From Paenibacillus sp. FSL H7-0326 (GTDB lineage Bacteria; Bacillota; Bacilli; Paenibacillales; Paenibacillaceae), in NCBI RefSeq assembly GCF_001955535.1, contig NZ_MPVN01000003.1:124001-188000 (forward strand): a DNA stretch of 64,000 nt, written 5' to 3'. Of this stretch, positions 33,141 through 42,216 are shown in pieces (within the stretch, counting starts at the first letter, position 1; every line of letters begins with the position of its first letter). Under the pieces are notes generated by a model. It ran no database searches and had not been told where the DNA came from. It saw only the letters and a program-made list of their open reading frames with translations. A program made the position numbers and the translations under genes.

Positions 33141-35393
33141 TTGTCCCGTAATTGGTATCATCGATTGCTGCTTTCCTATTTTCCGATATTTTTGCTGACG
33201 GTAACGATTCTTATATTTGTCTCCTTTGTATTTGTTAATGATATCTCGCGGATGGAAACAAAAAAGGCTGATCGTATCGCTTCCAGCTATCTGGTGGATC
33301 GTATTGACCAGACACTGAAGGAGATCGAATTGTCAGTACTGGAGTCTGTGGAGAGTACCGAGGCTTACAAGCAGTATTTTACCAAGAGCGAGGTTGATAC
33401 AGATGACGTTTATGCGATCGCCAAAAGTCTGCGGGAGCTTACTTCCAGCTCTCCGCTTGTTCAGTCGGTATATTTATATGACAAGAATAATGAAAACGTT
33501 TTAACGAAAACCGGACTGGAGGAAGTAAACGGCTTCTCGGATGAAGCCTGGCTTCGAACGATAACTGCAGGTGATCTGCCCTCTGGCTGGCAAAGGGTAA
33601 GGGAGTACGATGCGGGTCTTATTCAGCGTATGCCCGTACGCGTGCTCAGCATTAACAAGGGTCTGCCTTTACCATTCGGATCGGATGGAGTACTCGTCGT
33701 CAATGTTAAGATGAGCGGTATTGAGCAAATTGTTGATAGCATGGTTAATGGTCAGCTTTCTTTTCTTCATATCGTAGACCGTGAAGGTCAGGTTGTCTAC
33801 CGTGCGCATTCCGGCGGTGAAGAGGAAGAGAGCGGGAAAGTGCTTAATTCCATTCCCTTGGATCGGCTCGGGTGGTATATCGATAGCGGAATTAAAGCCG
33901 GAAATTTATTCGGCTGGGTATCCGTCATATCCTATCTATGGGTTGCTATTGCTCTTGGGACGGTGCTATGTGCAATTGTATATCTGGTATACATTACCCG
34001 GCGTAATTACAAGCCGATTCAGGTCATTATGAACCGAATCGAAGCTCATCAAATCCGTACGATGGATTTATCTGAGTCAAAGAATGATGAAATGAAGCTG
34101 ATTGACGGCGTGCTCGAAAATTTGATTCATCATATGTCTGACTATGACAAGAAAAGCAGGGAGAATATACTGCTGCAGCGCAGCAAGCTGTTTTCTGACC
34201 TGTTACACGGTGAACATTTAGACAACAATATGGCTGTGCGGCTTAGAGAGCTGTCTCCATTTACTGTTATTCAATCTTCGTCTTGCTTTGCTGTTGTCGT
34301 GTGTGAAATTAATCGCTATGAGAAATTCTTCGAGGAGAGATATTCGAGAGGGGACCAGAACGCACTCAAATTTGCACTTATTAATGTGTTCCAGGAACAT
34401 GCAAGAGGCGCAAACTTGCAGTGCTGGGCAGAATGGATTGGACATGACCGTTCAGCTGCGATTTTTCATGCTGCTCAAGAGAATAAGGATCTAACGGATA
34501 CGATCAGATATGTTGCTGAGGAGTGCCGTTCCTGGGTTGAGCAAAATTTGCGAATCTCACTCAGCTTTGGCATTGGACCGGCAGCGGATGGAATGGCCAA
34601 AATTCGTGATTCCTATATCGCTGCCGATTCAGCTATGCAGCACAAACTGCTGAGAAACGGAGATATTACGCTCTCCGGTTCTAATGAATCGCCTCATCAA
34701 TTGTTAGAGACATATACTTATTTACAGATGATCGCTGAATTTGTTAAGCAGTTTCGCATGTCCAGCAGTAATTGGCGGGATCAATTAGAGAACATATTCG
34801 CCACCTTCGAGAAGCATTACTTACCGGATGACCATATCCGATCCTTAATCAAGACCATGCTGCAAATGCTCAGCAGAGAGGTTGCTGTCATGTCAGAACA
34901 GCTTGAAGAGGAGCTGTCGGGAGAGAGTATTGAGAACACCATGAAACTGCTGGAAGAAGCGGAGACGTTAGATACCATTAAGTCTATTCTCTTCGAATAT
35001 TTAACCGACCTGTTTCGCACCTATGTCTCAGTCAGTGAAACCAAAAGCTATCGAGCGATGGTTAATGAGATGAAGGATTACATAGAGGAGCATTTCACGA
35101 ATCCGGATCTATCCTTAAAGCATCTGAGTGACCGTTTTCAGATTTCCGGCAAATACGCCAGCTACCTATTTAAAACGGAGTTTAATATGAAGTTTGTGGA
35201 TTTCGTTACAGAGCTTCGGATGAAGGAAGCGGAGAAGCTTCTCCTGGCTACAGACGCTTCGCTTCAAGATATAGCTCTTCAGGTCGGTTATGCTAATGCG
35301 ATATCGTTTGGAAGAGTGTTTAAACGATTGGAAGGGATTACACCAGGGGATTTTCGGAGAATAAGGCGTCATTCGTCGGTTACTGAAACATAG
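33141..35393 (+). CDS. Membrane-bound AraC family regulator (two-span sensor)
   Basis: A 750-residue regulator starting at TTG 33141, with AGAGGAG 10 bases before it. Membrane span 1 is LLLSYFPIFLLTVTILIFV; an extracellular Cache-like sensor covers about 40-260; span 2 is VISYLWVAIALGTVLCAIVYL. A cytoplasmic linker resembling a degenerate GGDEF-type domain follows (about 360-520). Two AraC helix-turn-helix motifs close the protein (KHLSDRFQISGKYASYLFK and IALQVGYANAISFGRVFKR). Such one-component proteins detect sugar outside and activate the adjacent transporter. It is the natural activator of the 35.8-44.8 kb locus. Confidence 0.9.
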   Translation: MSRNWYHRLLLSYFPIFLLTVTILIFVSFVFVNDISRMETKKADRIASSYLVDRIDQTLKEIELSVLESVESTEAYKQYFTKSEVDTDDVYAIAKSLRELTSSSPLVQSVYLYDKNNENVLTKTGLEEVNGFSDEAWLRTITAGDLPSGWQRVREYDAGLIQRMPVRVLSINKGLPLPFGSDGVLVVNVKMSGIEQIVDSMVNGQLSFLHIVDREGQVVYRAHSGGEEEESGKVLNSIPLDRLGWYIDSGIKAGNLFGWVSVISYLWVAIALGTVLCAIVYLVYITRRNYKPIQVIMNRIEAHQIRTMDLSESKNDEMKLIDGVLENLIHHMSDYDKKSRENILLQRSKLFSDLLHGEHLDNNMAVRLRELSPFTVIQSSSCFAVVVCEINRYEKFFEERYSRGDQNALKFALINVFQEHARGANLQCWAEWIGHDRSAAIFHAAQENKDLTDTIRYVAEECRSWVEQNLRISLSFGIGPAADGMAKIRDSYIAADSAMQHKLLRNGDITLSGSNESPHQLLETYTYLQMIAEFVKQFRMSSSNWRDQLENIFATFEKHYLPDDHIRSLIKTMLQMLSREVAVMSEQLEEELSGESIENTMKLLEEAETLDTIKSILFEYLTDLFRTYVSVSETKSYRAMVNEMKDYIEEHFTNPDLSLKHLSDRFQISGKYASYLFKTEFNMKFVDFVTELRMKEAEKLLLATDASLQDIALQVGYANAISFGRVFKRLEGITPGDFRRIRRHSSVTET

Positions 35394-35440
35394 AAAACAG
35401 CTGTCACGAATTCATAGGACATGATTGAATCTCAATAAAG

Positions 35441-35496
35441 AATGCATCCATGCAGGCCTCTGCTTAAAGTGAGGGGAAAGCTTGGATGCATTTTGT
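35441..35496 (+). terminator. Terminator after the AraC regulator gene
   Basis: AATGCATCCA and TGGATGCATT form a 10-bp stem enclosing about 30 bases, followed by TTGTTT. The remainder of the 35394-35807 gap shows no gene; it should contain the promoter of the transporter operon, which I could not pinpoint. Confidence 0.65.
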
Positions 35497-35807
35497 TTAA
35501 GCCGTTATTTTTTCATGAGTTGACGTGGTGTATGCGGAGGAATAGGGAGAGAAGCCTTTTTTTGCGAATATAGGCAGTATGTGAAAATGGTTTATTCTCT
35601 GGTCAGTCGTCGAGTTCGGGAATTCAAGGTTAACAAATAAGCTGGTAAGGGCTTGTCTTAGAATAAGGCTGCTCCTAACGAAAATAGTTTGCCCATAAAC
35701 CAAAAGTCCGATTTTGCCTAGAGAGGTGAGCCGAAACTAGTTTATTGTCAAAATCGCAGCTCCTGTGAAATACTTTGAACACATCAAACGGTGAAGGAGA
35801 TGGAAAG

Positions 35808-37409
35808 ATGACACTAAAGGCACATCGAGGAGTCTTGAAAAAGGCAATCGGACTTAGCATGACAGCAGCTCTAATCATGTCCCTGCTTGCTGGATGTTCC
35901 GCAAGCTCTAATGAAGGAACGTCAGGCAGCAGTACTGCTGAAGGAGAGCGTGTTACCTTAAAGGTAGAAGTGTTTGACAGGGGAAACAGCCCGGCACCGT
36001 ATACGATCACGAATAACTATCTAAGCAATCTTGTGCAAGAGCGATTTGGAGACCCGAATAATATTGATGTCGAATATGTTCCCATTCAGCGCTCAGAGGA
36101 AGTAACCAAGCTAAACGTTCTTATGGCAAGCAACACCGATGTGCCGGATATTGTCTTTGTGTACGATTCCAGCGTATTTTATCGCTACGCACAGCAAGGC
36201 GGACTGACGGATGTTGGTGAGCTGATTGATCAATACGGACCGAATCTTAAGAAATTTCTTGGTGAAGATACGCTGAAATTCGGACAGCTTAACGGACAGC
36301 AGTTCGCTATCCCGGGTAAGCGGGCGATAACCGGCCGCTACAGCTCCTACATTCGTCAGGACTGGCTCGATAAATTAGGTCTGCCGGTACCAACGACAAC
36401 TGACGAGCTCTACACAACGTTGAAAGCGTTTAAAGAACAGGATCCCGGTAATTTAGGCAGTCAAAATATACCGATGGGCATGGCGCTTGCCCCTGCTCAG
36501 TTTGAAACCTTGATCTACTCCTTTATTAAGCCGGTGAAAGGCGACTTGACCTACGGACAGCGTTATGAGCTGCCTCTTCATGAAGGGTTCAAGGATGCCA
36601 TGCAATTTTTAAACAAGCTGTACAACGAGGGCTTAATCAGCAAGGACTTCAGCTTGGATGAAGACAAGTCACAGCTCGGTAAGGATATTCAGAACGGAAA
36701 TGTCGGCTATTGGTCGGAAGACGTTGACGTTTTATTCTACAAGGACGGAACACTTGATAATTTGTACAAAAATGTTGAAGGCAGCAAGGTGCTTCCGGTC
36801 GATGTGTATACAAATGCTCATGCAGATAACAAGTACATCAAATCCCGCTACGGGACTAACGGAATGTACATTATGATTCCGAAGAGCAGCAAACGTGCTG
36901 TGGAAGCGATCAAATATTTGGACTGGATGGCTTCAGAGAATAATCTGATTGACATTTACAGCGGTGTTGAAGGTGAAAACTACGATCTGGTAGATGGTAT
37001 ACCGGTAGTGAAGACGGATGTTACTCAGGAATTCGCGGATCGACTGTTTAACGCTGGGGACATGGCGATCATTTCGAATGGCAAGAACATTGGAGATCAA
37101 GCCACAAATGAGAAAGCATGGATTATGGGCTTCCCTGAGCATAACCAAGAGCTGTTAAGGCAATCGATAGACATCGCCAATACAGATACAGTCGGCCCGA
37201 TTATCTTCGATAAGCCTATTGAAGCAGAGTCCAAGTATGGTACAGCATTAAAAGACAAGCTTAACGTCATGATCGTCAAGACCGCCATGGCCAAACCCGA
37301 GGAGTTCGAGAAAGTGTATGAACAGGAAATGAATGATTATATGTCCATTGGCGGAGCGGAACTGAAAAAAGAACTGGAGCAGGCTCTTCAGGCACTTCCA
37401 GCGGAGTAA
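35808..37409 (+). CDS. Extracellular sugar-binding lipoprotein (second system)
   Basis: A 533-residue solute-binding lipoprotein. ATG 35808 is chosen because GAAGGAGA ends 8 bases before it. The signal peptide MTLKAHRGVLKKAIGLSM leads to lipobox LLAGC at about residue 27-31, followed by a Ser/Gly-rich linker. The body has YSSYIRQDWLDKLGLPVPTT, found in LplA-like carbohydrate-binding proteins. It feeds the permeases encoded next. The ligand is probably a manno-configured oligosaccharide, judging from the GH2 beta-mannosidase at the end of the locus. Confidence 0.9.
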   Translation: MTLKAHRGVLKKAIGLSMTAALIMSLLAGCSASSNEGTSGSSTAEGERVTLKVEVFDRGNSPAPYTITNNYLSNLVQERFGDPNNIDVEYVPIQRSEEVTKLNVLMASNTDVPDIVFVYDSSVFYRYAQQGGLTDVGELIDQYGPNLKKFLGEDTLKFGQLNGQQFAIPGKRAITGRYSSYIRQDWLDKLGLPVPTTTDELYTTLKAFKEQDPGNLGSQNIPMGMALAPAQFETLIYSFIKPVKGDLTYGQRYELPLHEGFKDAMQFLNKLYNEGLISKDFSLDEDKSQLGKDIQNGNVGYWSEDVDVLFYKDGTLDNLYKNVEGSKVLPVDVYTNAHADNKYIKSRYGTNGMYIMIPKSSKRAVEAIKYLDWMASENNLIDIYSGVEGENYDLVDGIPVVKTDVTQEFADRLFNAGDMAIISNGKNIGDQATNEKAWIMGFPEHNQELLRQSIDIANTDTVGPIIFDKPIEAESKYGTALKDKLNVMIVKTAMAKPEEFEKVYEQEMNDYMSIGGAELKKELEQALQALPAE

Positions 37410-37429
37410 CAACTATAAGTTAAAGAAAC

Positions 37430-37475
37430 CGTGGCGAGTGGTGCTGGCCGCTAATCGTCCCGGCTTTTTTTCTCG
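37430..37475 (+). terminator. Partial terminator between binding-protein and permease genes
   Basis: GGCGAGTGG and CCGCTAATCG can pair imperfectly inside an outer CCG/CGG helix, followed by seven T (ending near 37472). Such leaky hairpins commonly keep binding-protein transcripts in excess over permease transcripts. Confidence 0.5.
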
Positions 37476-37491
37476 ATAGGAGGAGACCGAA

Positions 37492-38394
37492 TTGACCAAA
37501 GCGGCATATTTTAAACGTTATTGGCAGTTGTACGCGCTTCTTTTGCTGCCTATCCTATACTTTCTCATTTTCCGCTACGGCCCGATGTATGGGGTGCAGA
37601 TTGCTTTTAAGGATTTTAACTTGTTCCAAGGCATCAGCGGCAGTGAATGGATCGGCTTTGACGCTTTCCGTGAAGTTTTTGCCATGCGGGATTTCTACAC
37701 AACACTAAAAAACACGTTTATGCTGAATTTCCTTGATCTGCTTGTCTCGTTCCCGGCCCCGATCATTCTGGCTATTATGCTGTTTGAAATTCGATCGGCA
37801 TGGTTCAAGAAAATATCTCAAACCATTCTTTACATCCCTCACTTTATTTCATGGGTTATCATCGGTGGAATTGTCTATCAGCTGTTTGGCAATCAGTCAG
37901 GGATGGTCAATGGAGTGCTTATAAGCATGGGACTCGATCCCATTCCGTTTCTAACCGAGAAAAACTCTTGGCTTATTACTTATTTGTTCACAGGAGTTTG
38001 GCAGAGCGCGGGATGGGGGACGATTCTGTATTTAGCGGCTCTGACAGGTGTTAATAAGGAATTGTTTGAAGCGGCAGAGGTGGATGGGGCTACACGTTTG
38101 AGAAAGATATGGCATATTACGCTGCCTAGTATTAAGCCGACCATCGTTACTTTGCTGATTCTTAACCTAGGAAAAATGGTCAGTATCGGGTTTGATCGTC
38201 CGTATATTATCGGAAATACGGCAGTGCGTGAATATTCTGACGTCCTTAGTACCTTTGTTTATCGGATCGGTCTAGAATCCGGGCAGTATACGCTGGCCAC
38301 CGTAGTCGGCTTGTTCCAGGCTGTGGTAGGACTCGTGTTCATTCTCGGCTCTAACTATATATCGAAGAAAGTAACGGGTGACGGAATCCTGTAA
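37492..38394 (+). CDS. Sugar ABC transporter permease, LplB type (second system)
   Basis: A 300-residue CUT1 permease starting at TTG 37492 after TAGGAGGAG. FRYGPMYGVQIAFKDFNLFQG near the N-terminus and the EAA loop KELFEAAEVDGATRLRKIWH are diagnostic. Six membrane spans are predicted. It is cotranscribed with the next permease, and no ATPase gene is in the locus. Confidence 0.9.
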   Translation: MTKAAYFKRYWQLYALLLLPILYFLIFRYGPMYGVQIAFKDFNLFQGISGSEWIGFDAFREVFAMRDFYTTLKNTFMLNFLDLLVSFPAPIILAIMLFEIRSAWFKKISQTILYIPHFISWVIIGGIVYQLFGNQSGMVNGVLISMGLDPIPFLTEKNSWLITYLFTGVWQSAGWGTILYLAALTGVNKELFEAAEVDGATRLRKIWHITLPSIKPTIVTLLILNLGKMVSIGFDRPYIIGNTAVREYSDVLSTFVYRIGLESGQYTLATVVGLFQAVVGLVFILGSNYISKKVTGDGIL

Positions 38395-38416
38395 CAAGGA
38401 GAAAGGGGATGTAGAA

Positions 38417-39289
38417 ATGAGTGAACGTGCTTCAAACCGGATTTTTGACATCATTAATATTACGTTTGTCGCTTTGTTTGTGTTATTCTGCTTGGCTCCA
38501 TTCCTGCATACGATCGCCGTTTCACTGAGCTCTAACCGAGCGATTACTTCCGGTGAAGTGACGATATTTCCAATTGAGCTGAACTGGGACGCATATAAAC
38601 AAGTGTTCTCAGACCAATCCATGATTCAATCGCTAGGGTTTACAGTGATCTTAACCGTGGCTACAACGGTGCTGTGCATGCTGTTTACGATTGCTGCCGC
38701 TTATCCGCTGACCAAAAAGAATTTAAAAGGGCGCAAGCTGTTTATGTACGTCATCATTATTACGATGTTCTTTAGCGGCGGAATCATTCCCGAATACTTG
38801 CTGATTCGAGATCTGGGGATGATCAATTCAGTATGGTCACTTATTTTACCGGGTCTGGTTAGTCCGTTTAACCTGATTATCCTCATTTCTTTCTTCAACA
38901 ATATCCCGTCCAGTTTGGAAGAGTCAGCCGAGATTGATGGCAGCTCCCATCTTCACACCCTGCTGAAAATTATATTGCCGCTGTCTATGCCGGTAATGGC
39001 CACGCTGGCTCTCTTTTACGCCGTCGGACGATGGAATGGATTTCAGGATTCATTGATGTATATTACCAACCCGGATTTGTACCCGCTTCAGTTAAAGCTG
39101 CACCAGATGGTACAGAACAACATGGTAAGCGAGCTGACTCAGATGGAGGGGGCGAACCGTACACCGCTCACACCGGAGAGCTTAAAGGCGGCTACCGTCG
39201 TTTTTGCTACTGTACCTATTCTATGCGTATATCCATGGCTGCAAAAGTACTTTGTAAGCGGGGTTATGCTTGGAGCTGTTAAAGGCTAG
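38417..39289 (+). CDS. Sugar ABC transporter permease, LplC/YtcP type (second system)
   Basis: A 290-residue permease. ATG 38417 has AAAGGGGATG before it; the frame reaches back to 38378 inside the previous gene. The EAA loop SSLEESAEIDGSSHLHTLLK and C-terminal LQKYFVSGVMLGAVKG are typical. It completes the membrane part of the second importer. Confidence 0.9.
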   Translation: MSERASNRIFDIINITFVALFVLFCLAPFLHTIAVSLSSNRAITSGEVTIFPIELNWDAYKQVFSDQSMIQSLGFTVILTVATTVLCMLFTIAAAYPLTKKNLKGRKLFMYVIIITMFFSGGIIPEYLLIRDLGMINSVWSLILPGLVSPFNLIILISFFNNIPSSLEESAEIDGSSHLHTLLKIILPLSMPVMATLALFYAVGRWNGFQDSLMYITNPDLYPLQLKLHQMVQNNMVSELTQMEGANRTPLTPESLKAATVVFATVPILCVYPWLQKYFVSGVMLGAVKG

Positions 39290-39377
39290 GCATTCACTGA
39301 GTACTGGCAGGGCTTGTTTATGAACTAATCATTTGCACTTGCACAGTGGGACAGCTTCAGAAGGGAGATTTCAGAGG

Positions 39378-40340
39378 ATGCAGGACAAAGGAGAGTATTC
39401 TTTTTCAACTTGCTGGAATATTAAGCGTCATTCTGTCGGCAAAAGCATGCTCGCCGAAATAGCTGAGCTTGGCTTTCGCCGGGTGGAGTTGAATTACAGT
39501 GTAACTCGAGAAATGCTGACTACAATTGAACCGATGGTTGAACAGGGAAAGATTAAAGTTTCTAGTGTCCATAATACGTTTCCGTATATTCCCGATCCTG
39601 ATTATGGAACAGATTCCGTATTACTTGGCTTCGAAGACAAGGATAAACGGGAGCGGGCTGTTGAATTGCTTATCGGATCGGCGGAGTATGCACATCGGTA
39701 TGGTGCTCAGGCCGTCGTCGTACATCCCGGCGAGGTACCTTTTCCAACGGATATAAGCAAGGAGCTGTACGCCATTTATAACAGCGAAGGAAAACACACT
39801 GATGCGTATCGTCAAAAATGGGCTGAGCTGATGGAGCGGCGGGAGGAATATAGCAGAGGTTATGTCCAAACCATCATAGAGAGCTTGGATGAAGTGTGCA
39901 GTCGTACACTGTCCAAAGGGCTTAATGTGCGATTTGGCATTGAAACCCGCTCTAAGCCGCAGCAAATTCCTACACTTGCAGAGGCAAAAGTGATTATCAA
40001 CGCATTAAAAGGTGCTCCCGTTGGTATCTGGTATGATACTGGGCATGCCATCATGATGGATCGGCTCGGATTATACGATAGTGTAAGTGAGATGGAGGGA
40101 CTGATGGATGATATAGTAGGAGTCCATATCCACGAAACGATCGGGCTGTCCGATCATTGGTGTCCCTATGTTCATAGCCATGACGTGACCTTCTATGATG
40201 CTTATCTGCCGATGATTAAGCAGGCTCAGATCAAGGTGTACGAACTGAAGGCTGCCTGCCAGCCGGAACAGATTCACGAGAGTCATCAGCTGCTTGTTTC
40301 TAAGCTGAACGAAGAAAATTCCCATTCACATTCGCTGTGA
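39378..40340 (+). CDS. Sugar phosphate isomerase/epimerase-like TIM-barrel protein
   Basis: A 320-residue protein of the xylose-isomerase-like TIM-barrel superfamily (AP_endonuc_2 fold). ATG 39378 has AGGGAG 10 bases upstream. Key segments are GFRRVELNYSV, SSVHNTFPYIPDPD, AVVVHPGE, VRFGIETRSKPQQIP (metal Glu) and GIWYDTGHAIMMDRLG with VGVHIHE (metal Asp/His). The fold and metal pattern suggest sugar isomerisation, epimerisation or dehydration in the cytoplasm. The substrate is unknown; it is in the same transcript as the beta-mannosidase and importer. Confidence 0.82.
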   Translation: MQDKGEYSFSTCWNIKRHSVGKSMLAEIAELGFRRVELNYSVTREMLTTIEPMVEQGKIKVSSVHNTFPYIPDPDYGTDSVLLGFEDKDKRERAVELLIGSAEYAHRYGAQAVVVHPGEVPFPTDISKELYAIYNSEGKHTDAYRQKWAELMERREEYSRGYVQTIIESLDEVCSRTLSKGLNVRFGIETRSKPQQIPTLAEAKVIINALKGAPVGIWYDTGHAIMMDRLGLYDSVSEMEGLMDDIVGVHIHETIGLSDHWCPYVHSHDVTFYDAYLPMIKQAQIKVYELKAACQPEQIHESHQLLVSKLNEENSHSHSL

Positions 40341-40368
40341 ATTTGAACGGATAAGGAGGTAGTCCTAA

Positions 40369-42114
40369 TTGTACAAACAACTGGTAGCATTCAACGACAT
40401 AGCAGTAGAGGAAGGCTTGTCCAGACAGGTGCTTGATCGAGGCAGTCGTTACTATGGGGGGACGGTGGATCCTGAAACGGGGATTGCATGGGTTAACCAT
40501 ACAACAGGGACACCAACAGACATGAGCTATTGGGGTGCTGCATTGGTTAACCCAGATTCAGCTTATTACCGGGATGAGGAGCTGCTCTCAAGGCTGGAGC
40601 TTGCAACGGAATTTGTACTGCGCAGGCAGCACAAGGATGGCACGATCTCTCCAGGCTGGACGAACTTTCATTCTCCGCCGGATACGGCTTTTGTCGTAGT
40701 TGGCTATGCTCAGCTGTACCAATTACTGGAACTTCAGGATTGGAAGCCTCTGTCCACTGTACTAGGAAATATGCGCCTCTTTCTGGAACGCACGATTCCA
40801 GCTCTACTGACAGGGGGAGGTCATACTCCCAACCATCGCTGGGTGCTGTGTGCTGCACTCGGCTTTCTGCATGAGCTATTTGGGATGAAGGAGGCGGTTC
40901 TACGGGCACAGGAATGGCTGGCGGAAGGTATGGATATGACTCCTGATGGAGAATGGACGGAGCGGAGCAACGGGATATACAGTGCGGTAAGTGACATCAT
41001 GCTTATACATGCGGCCCGGCTGCTGAATCTTCCGCAGCTGCTTGATCCGGTTCGGCTCAATCTGCGAATGATGATGTATCTTGTGCATCCAACAGGAGAA
41101 ATTGTTACTGATTATTCTGGGCGCCAGGATTTTGGGCGTTATCATGATTTATCGCCTTACTTTTTGCCCTACGCCATCATGGCTCAGTTAGATGAGGATG
41201 CCCAGTTTGCCGGAATGGCGAATATGGCCGGAGCTGTGCTGAAGAATCCGGGAGTTTGTTCGGTTAATGTGCTCGTAAGGATGCTGCTGGAGCCGGAATT
41301 GCAGCAAGCTTCCAATCTTATGGAATCCGTACCAAGCCGATATGAAAAAATGCTGAACGGAGAGTTCCTGCGAGGGAGTTACTTGGACAGCATGGAAGGA
41401 GCAGGCCATCACGGACGTATATTCCACAGCCGGCTCCATACGGATTTTGGTGCACCTGTTGTTCGGATCCGGGAGGAGAGGACCAGTGCTACGCTGATGA
41501 CAGAGACACCTTCTTTCTTCTCACTGCGTCATGGGACGGTAAGGCTGCTAGGACTTCAATTGGCCTCCTTCTTTAATCCGGGCTACACACCGATGCAGGA
41601 AATCACGAAGCTGGCAGGCGGTTATCGAATGTCTGGTGAACAAAGAAAAGGCTACTACGGCCCTGTAGCTGAAGGGCTCCTGCCTGCTACGTCAAAAACG
41701 CCCATAAGTCCATGGTATCTGCTCCCACACCATCGTCGTTTGCTGACACATGAGCAGACATTCCGAGTGCAGATCGATGCCATTCGCAGTGAGAATGGCT
41801 GGACGCTCCAACTGGAAGGAGGCGGGCTGGAGGATATTATGACTCAAATATCATTTGTATTTGGGAATGAAGGCGAGTTTACTTCTGGAGAATTGTCGGA
41901 AACAGAGGAAGGGCATTATATGTGGACCGGTGGTACGCTGAGGTATTCTTGCGGGGAAGACTGGATTGAGCTGACAGGTGCAGTTGGGCCTGAACACAAG
42001 GCTCCTTCAGTAAGAGAGGCATCGATGCCCGCGAACTGTAAGGTTGTACTCGCCAATGTTATGACACCCTTCAGCAAGACAATTCATATTAGATTATCTT
42101 CTTCTTTGTATTAG
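40369..42114 (+). CDS. Unrecognised 581-residue enzyme, predicted alpha/alpha-toroid plus beta domain
   Basis: A 581-residue protein starting at TTG 40369 after AAGGAGGT. I do not recognise the family. The N-terminal half (about 1-300) is helical with repeated W/H-rich loops (ISPGWTNFHSPPDTAF, GGGHTPNHRWVLCAALGFL, TERSNGIYSAVSDIMLIHAA) as in (alpha/alpha)6-toroid glycosidases and heparinase-like lyases. The C-terminal half (about 350-580) is beta-rich. There is no signal peptide, so it is cytoplasmic. Conserved-looking His, Asp, Tyr and Trp in the loops would form an active site. Its place between the importer and beta-mannosidase suggests that it cleaves the imported oligosaccharide. Confidence 0.75.
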   Translation: MYKQLVAFNDIAVEEGLSRQVLDRGSRYYGGTVDPETGIAWVNHTTGTPTDMSYWGAALVNPDSAYYRDEELLSRLELATEFVLRRQHKDGTISPGWTNFHSPPDTAFVVVGYAQLYQLLELQDWKPLSTVLGNMRLFLERTIPALLTGGGHTPNHRWVLCAALGFLHELFGMKEAVLRAQEWLAEGMDMTPDGEWTERSNGIYSAVSDIMLIHAARLLNLPQLLDPVRLNLRMMMYLVHPTGEIVTDYSGRQDFGRYHDLSPYFLPYAIMAQLDEDAQFAGMANMAGAVLKNPGVCSVNVLVRMLLEPELQQASNLMESVPSRYEKMLNGEFLRGSYLDSMEGAGHHGRIFHSRLHTDFGAPVVRIREERTSATLMTETPSFFSLRHGTVRLLGLQLASFFNPGYTPMQEITKLAGGYRMSGEQRKGYYGPVAEGLLPATSKTPISPWYLLPHHRRLLTHEQTFRVQIDAIRSENGWTLQLEGGGLEDIMTQISFVFGNEGEFTSGELSETEEGHYMWTGGTLRYSCGEDWIELTGAVGPEHKAPSVREASMPANCKVVLANVMTPFSKTIHIRLSSSLY

Positions 42115-42134
42115 CAGATTGTGGTTAATTTTAC

Positions 42135-42148
42135 TGATAACGCTTCCA
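42135..42148. promoter_or_regulatory. CcpA cre site before the beta-mannosidase gene
   Basis: Read on the minus strand, TGGAAGCGTTATCA matches the 14-base cre core at every position. It overlaps a possible -10 TATAGT (42150-42155), so the last gene may have its own glucose-repressed promoter. Confidence 0.6.
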
Positions 42149-42216
42149 TTATAGTTTGCTCCGATGTACACTAATAGAGGTTCACTAAAGAAAATAAGAG
42201 GAGTGGCATACTGGAG

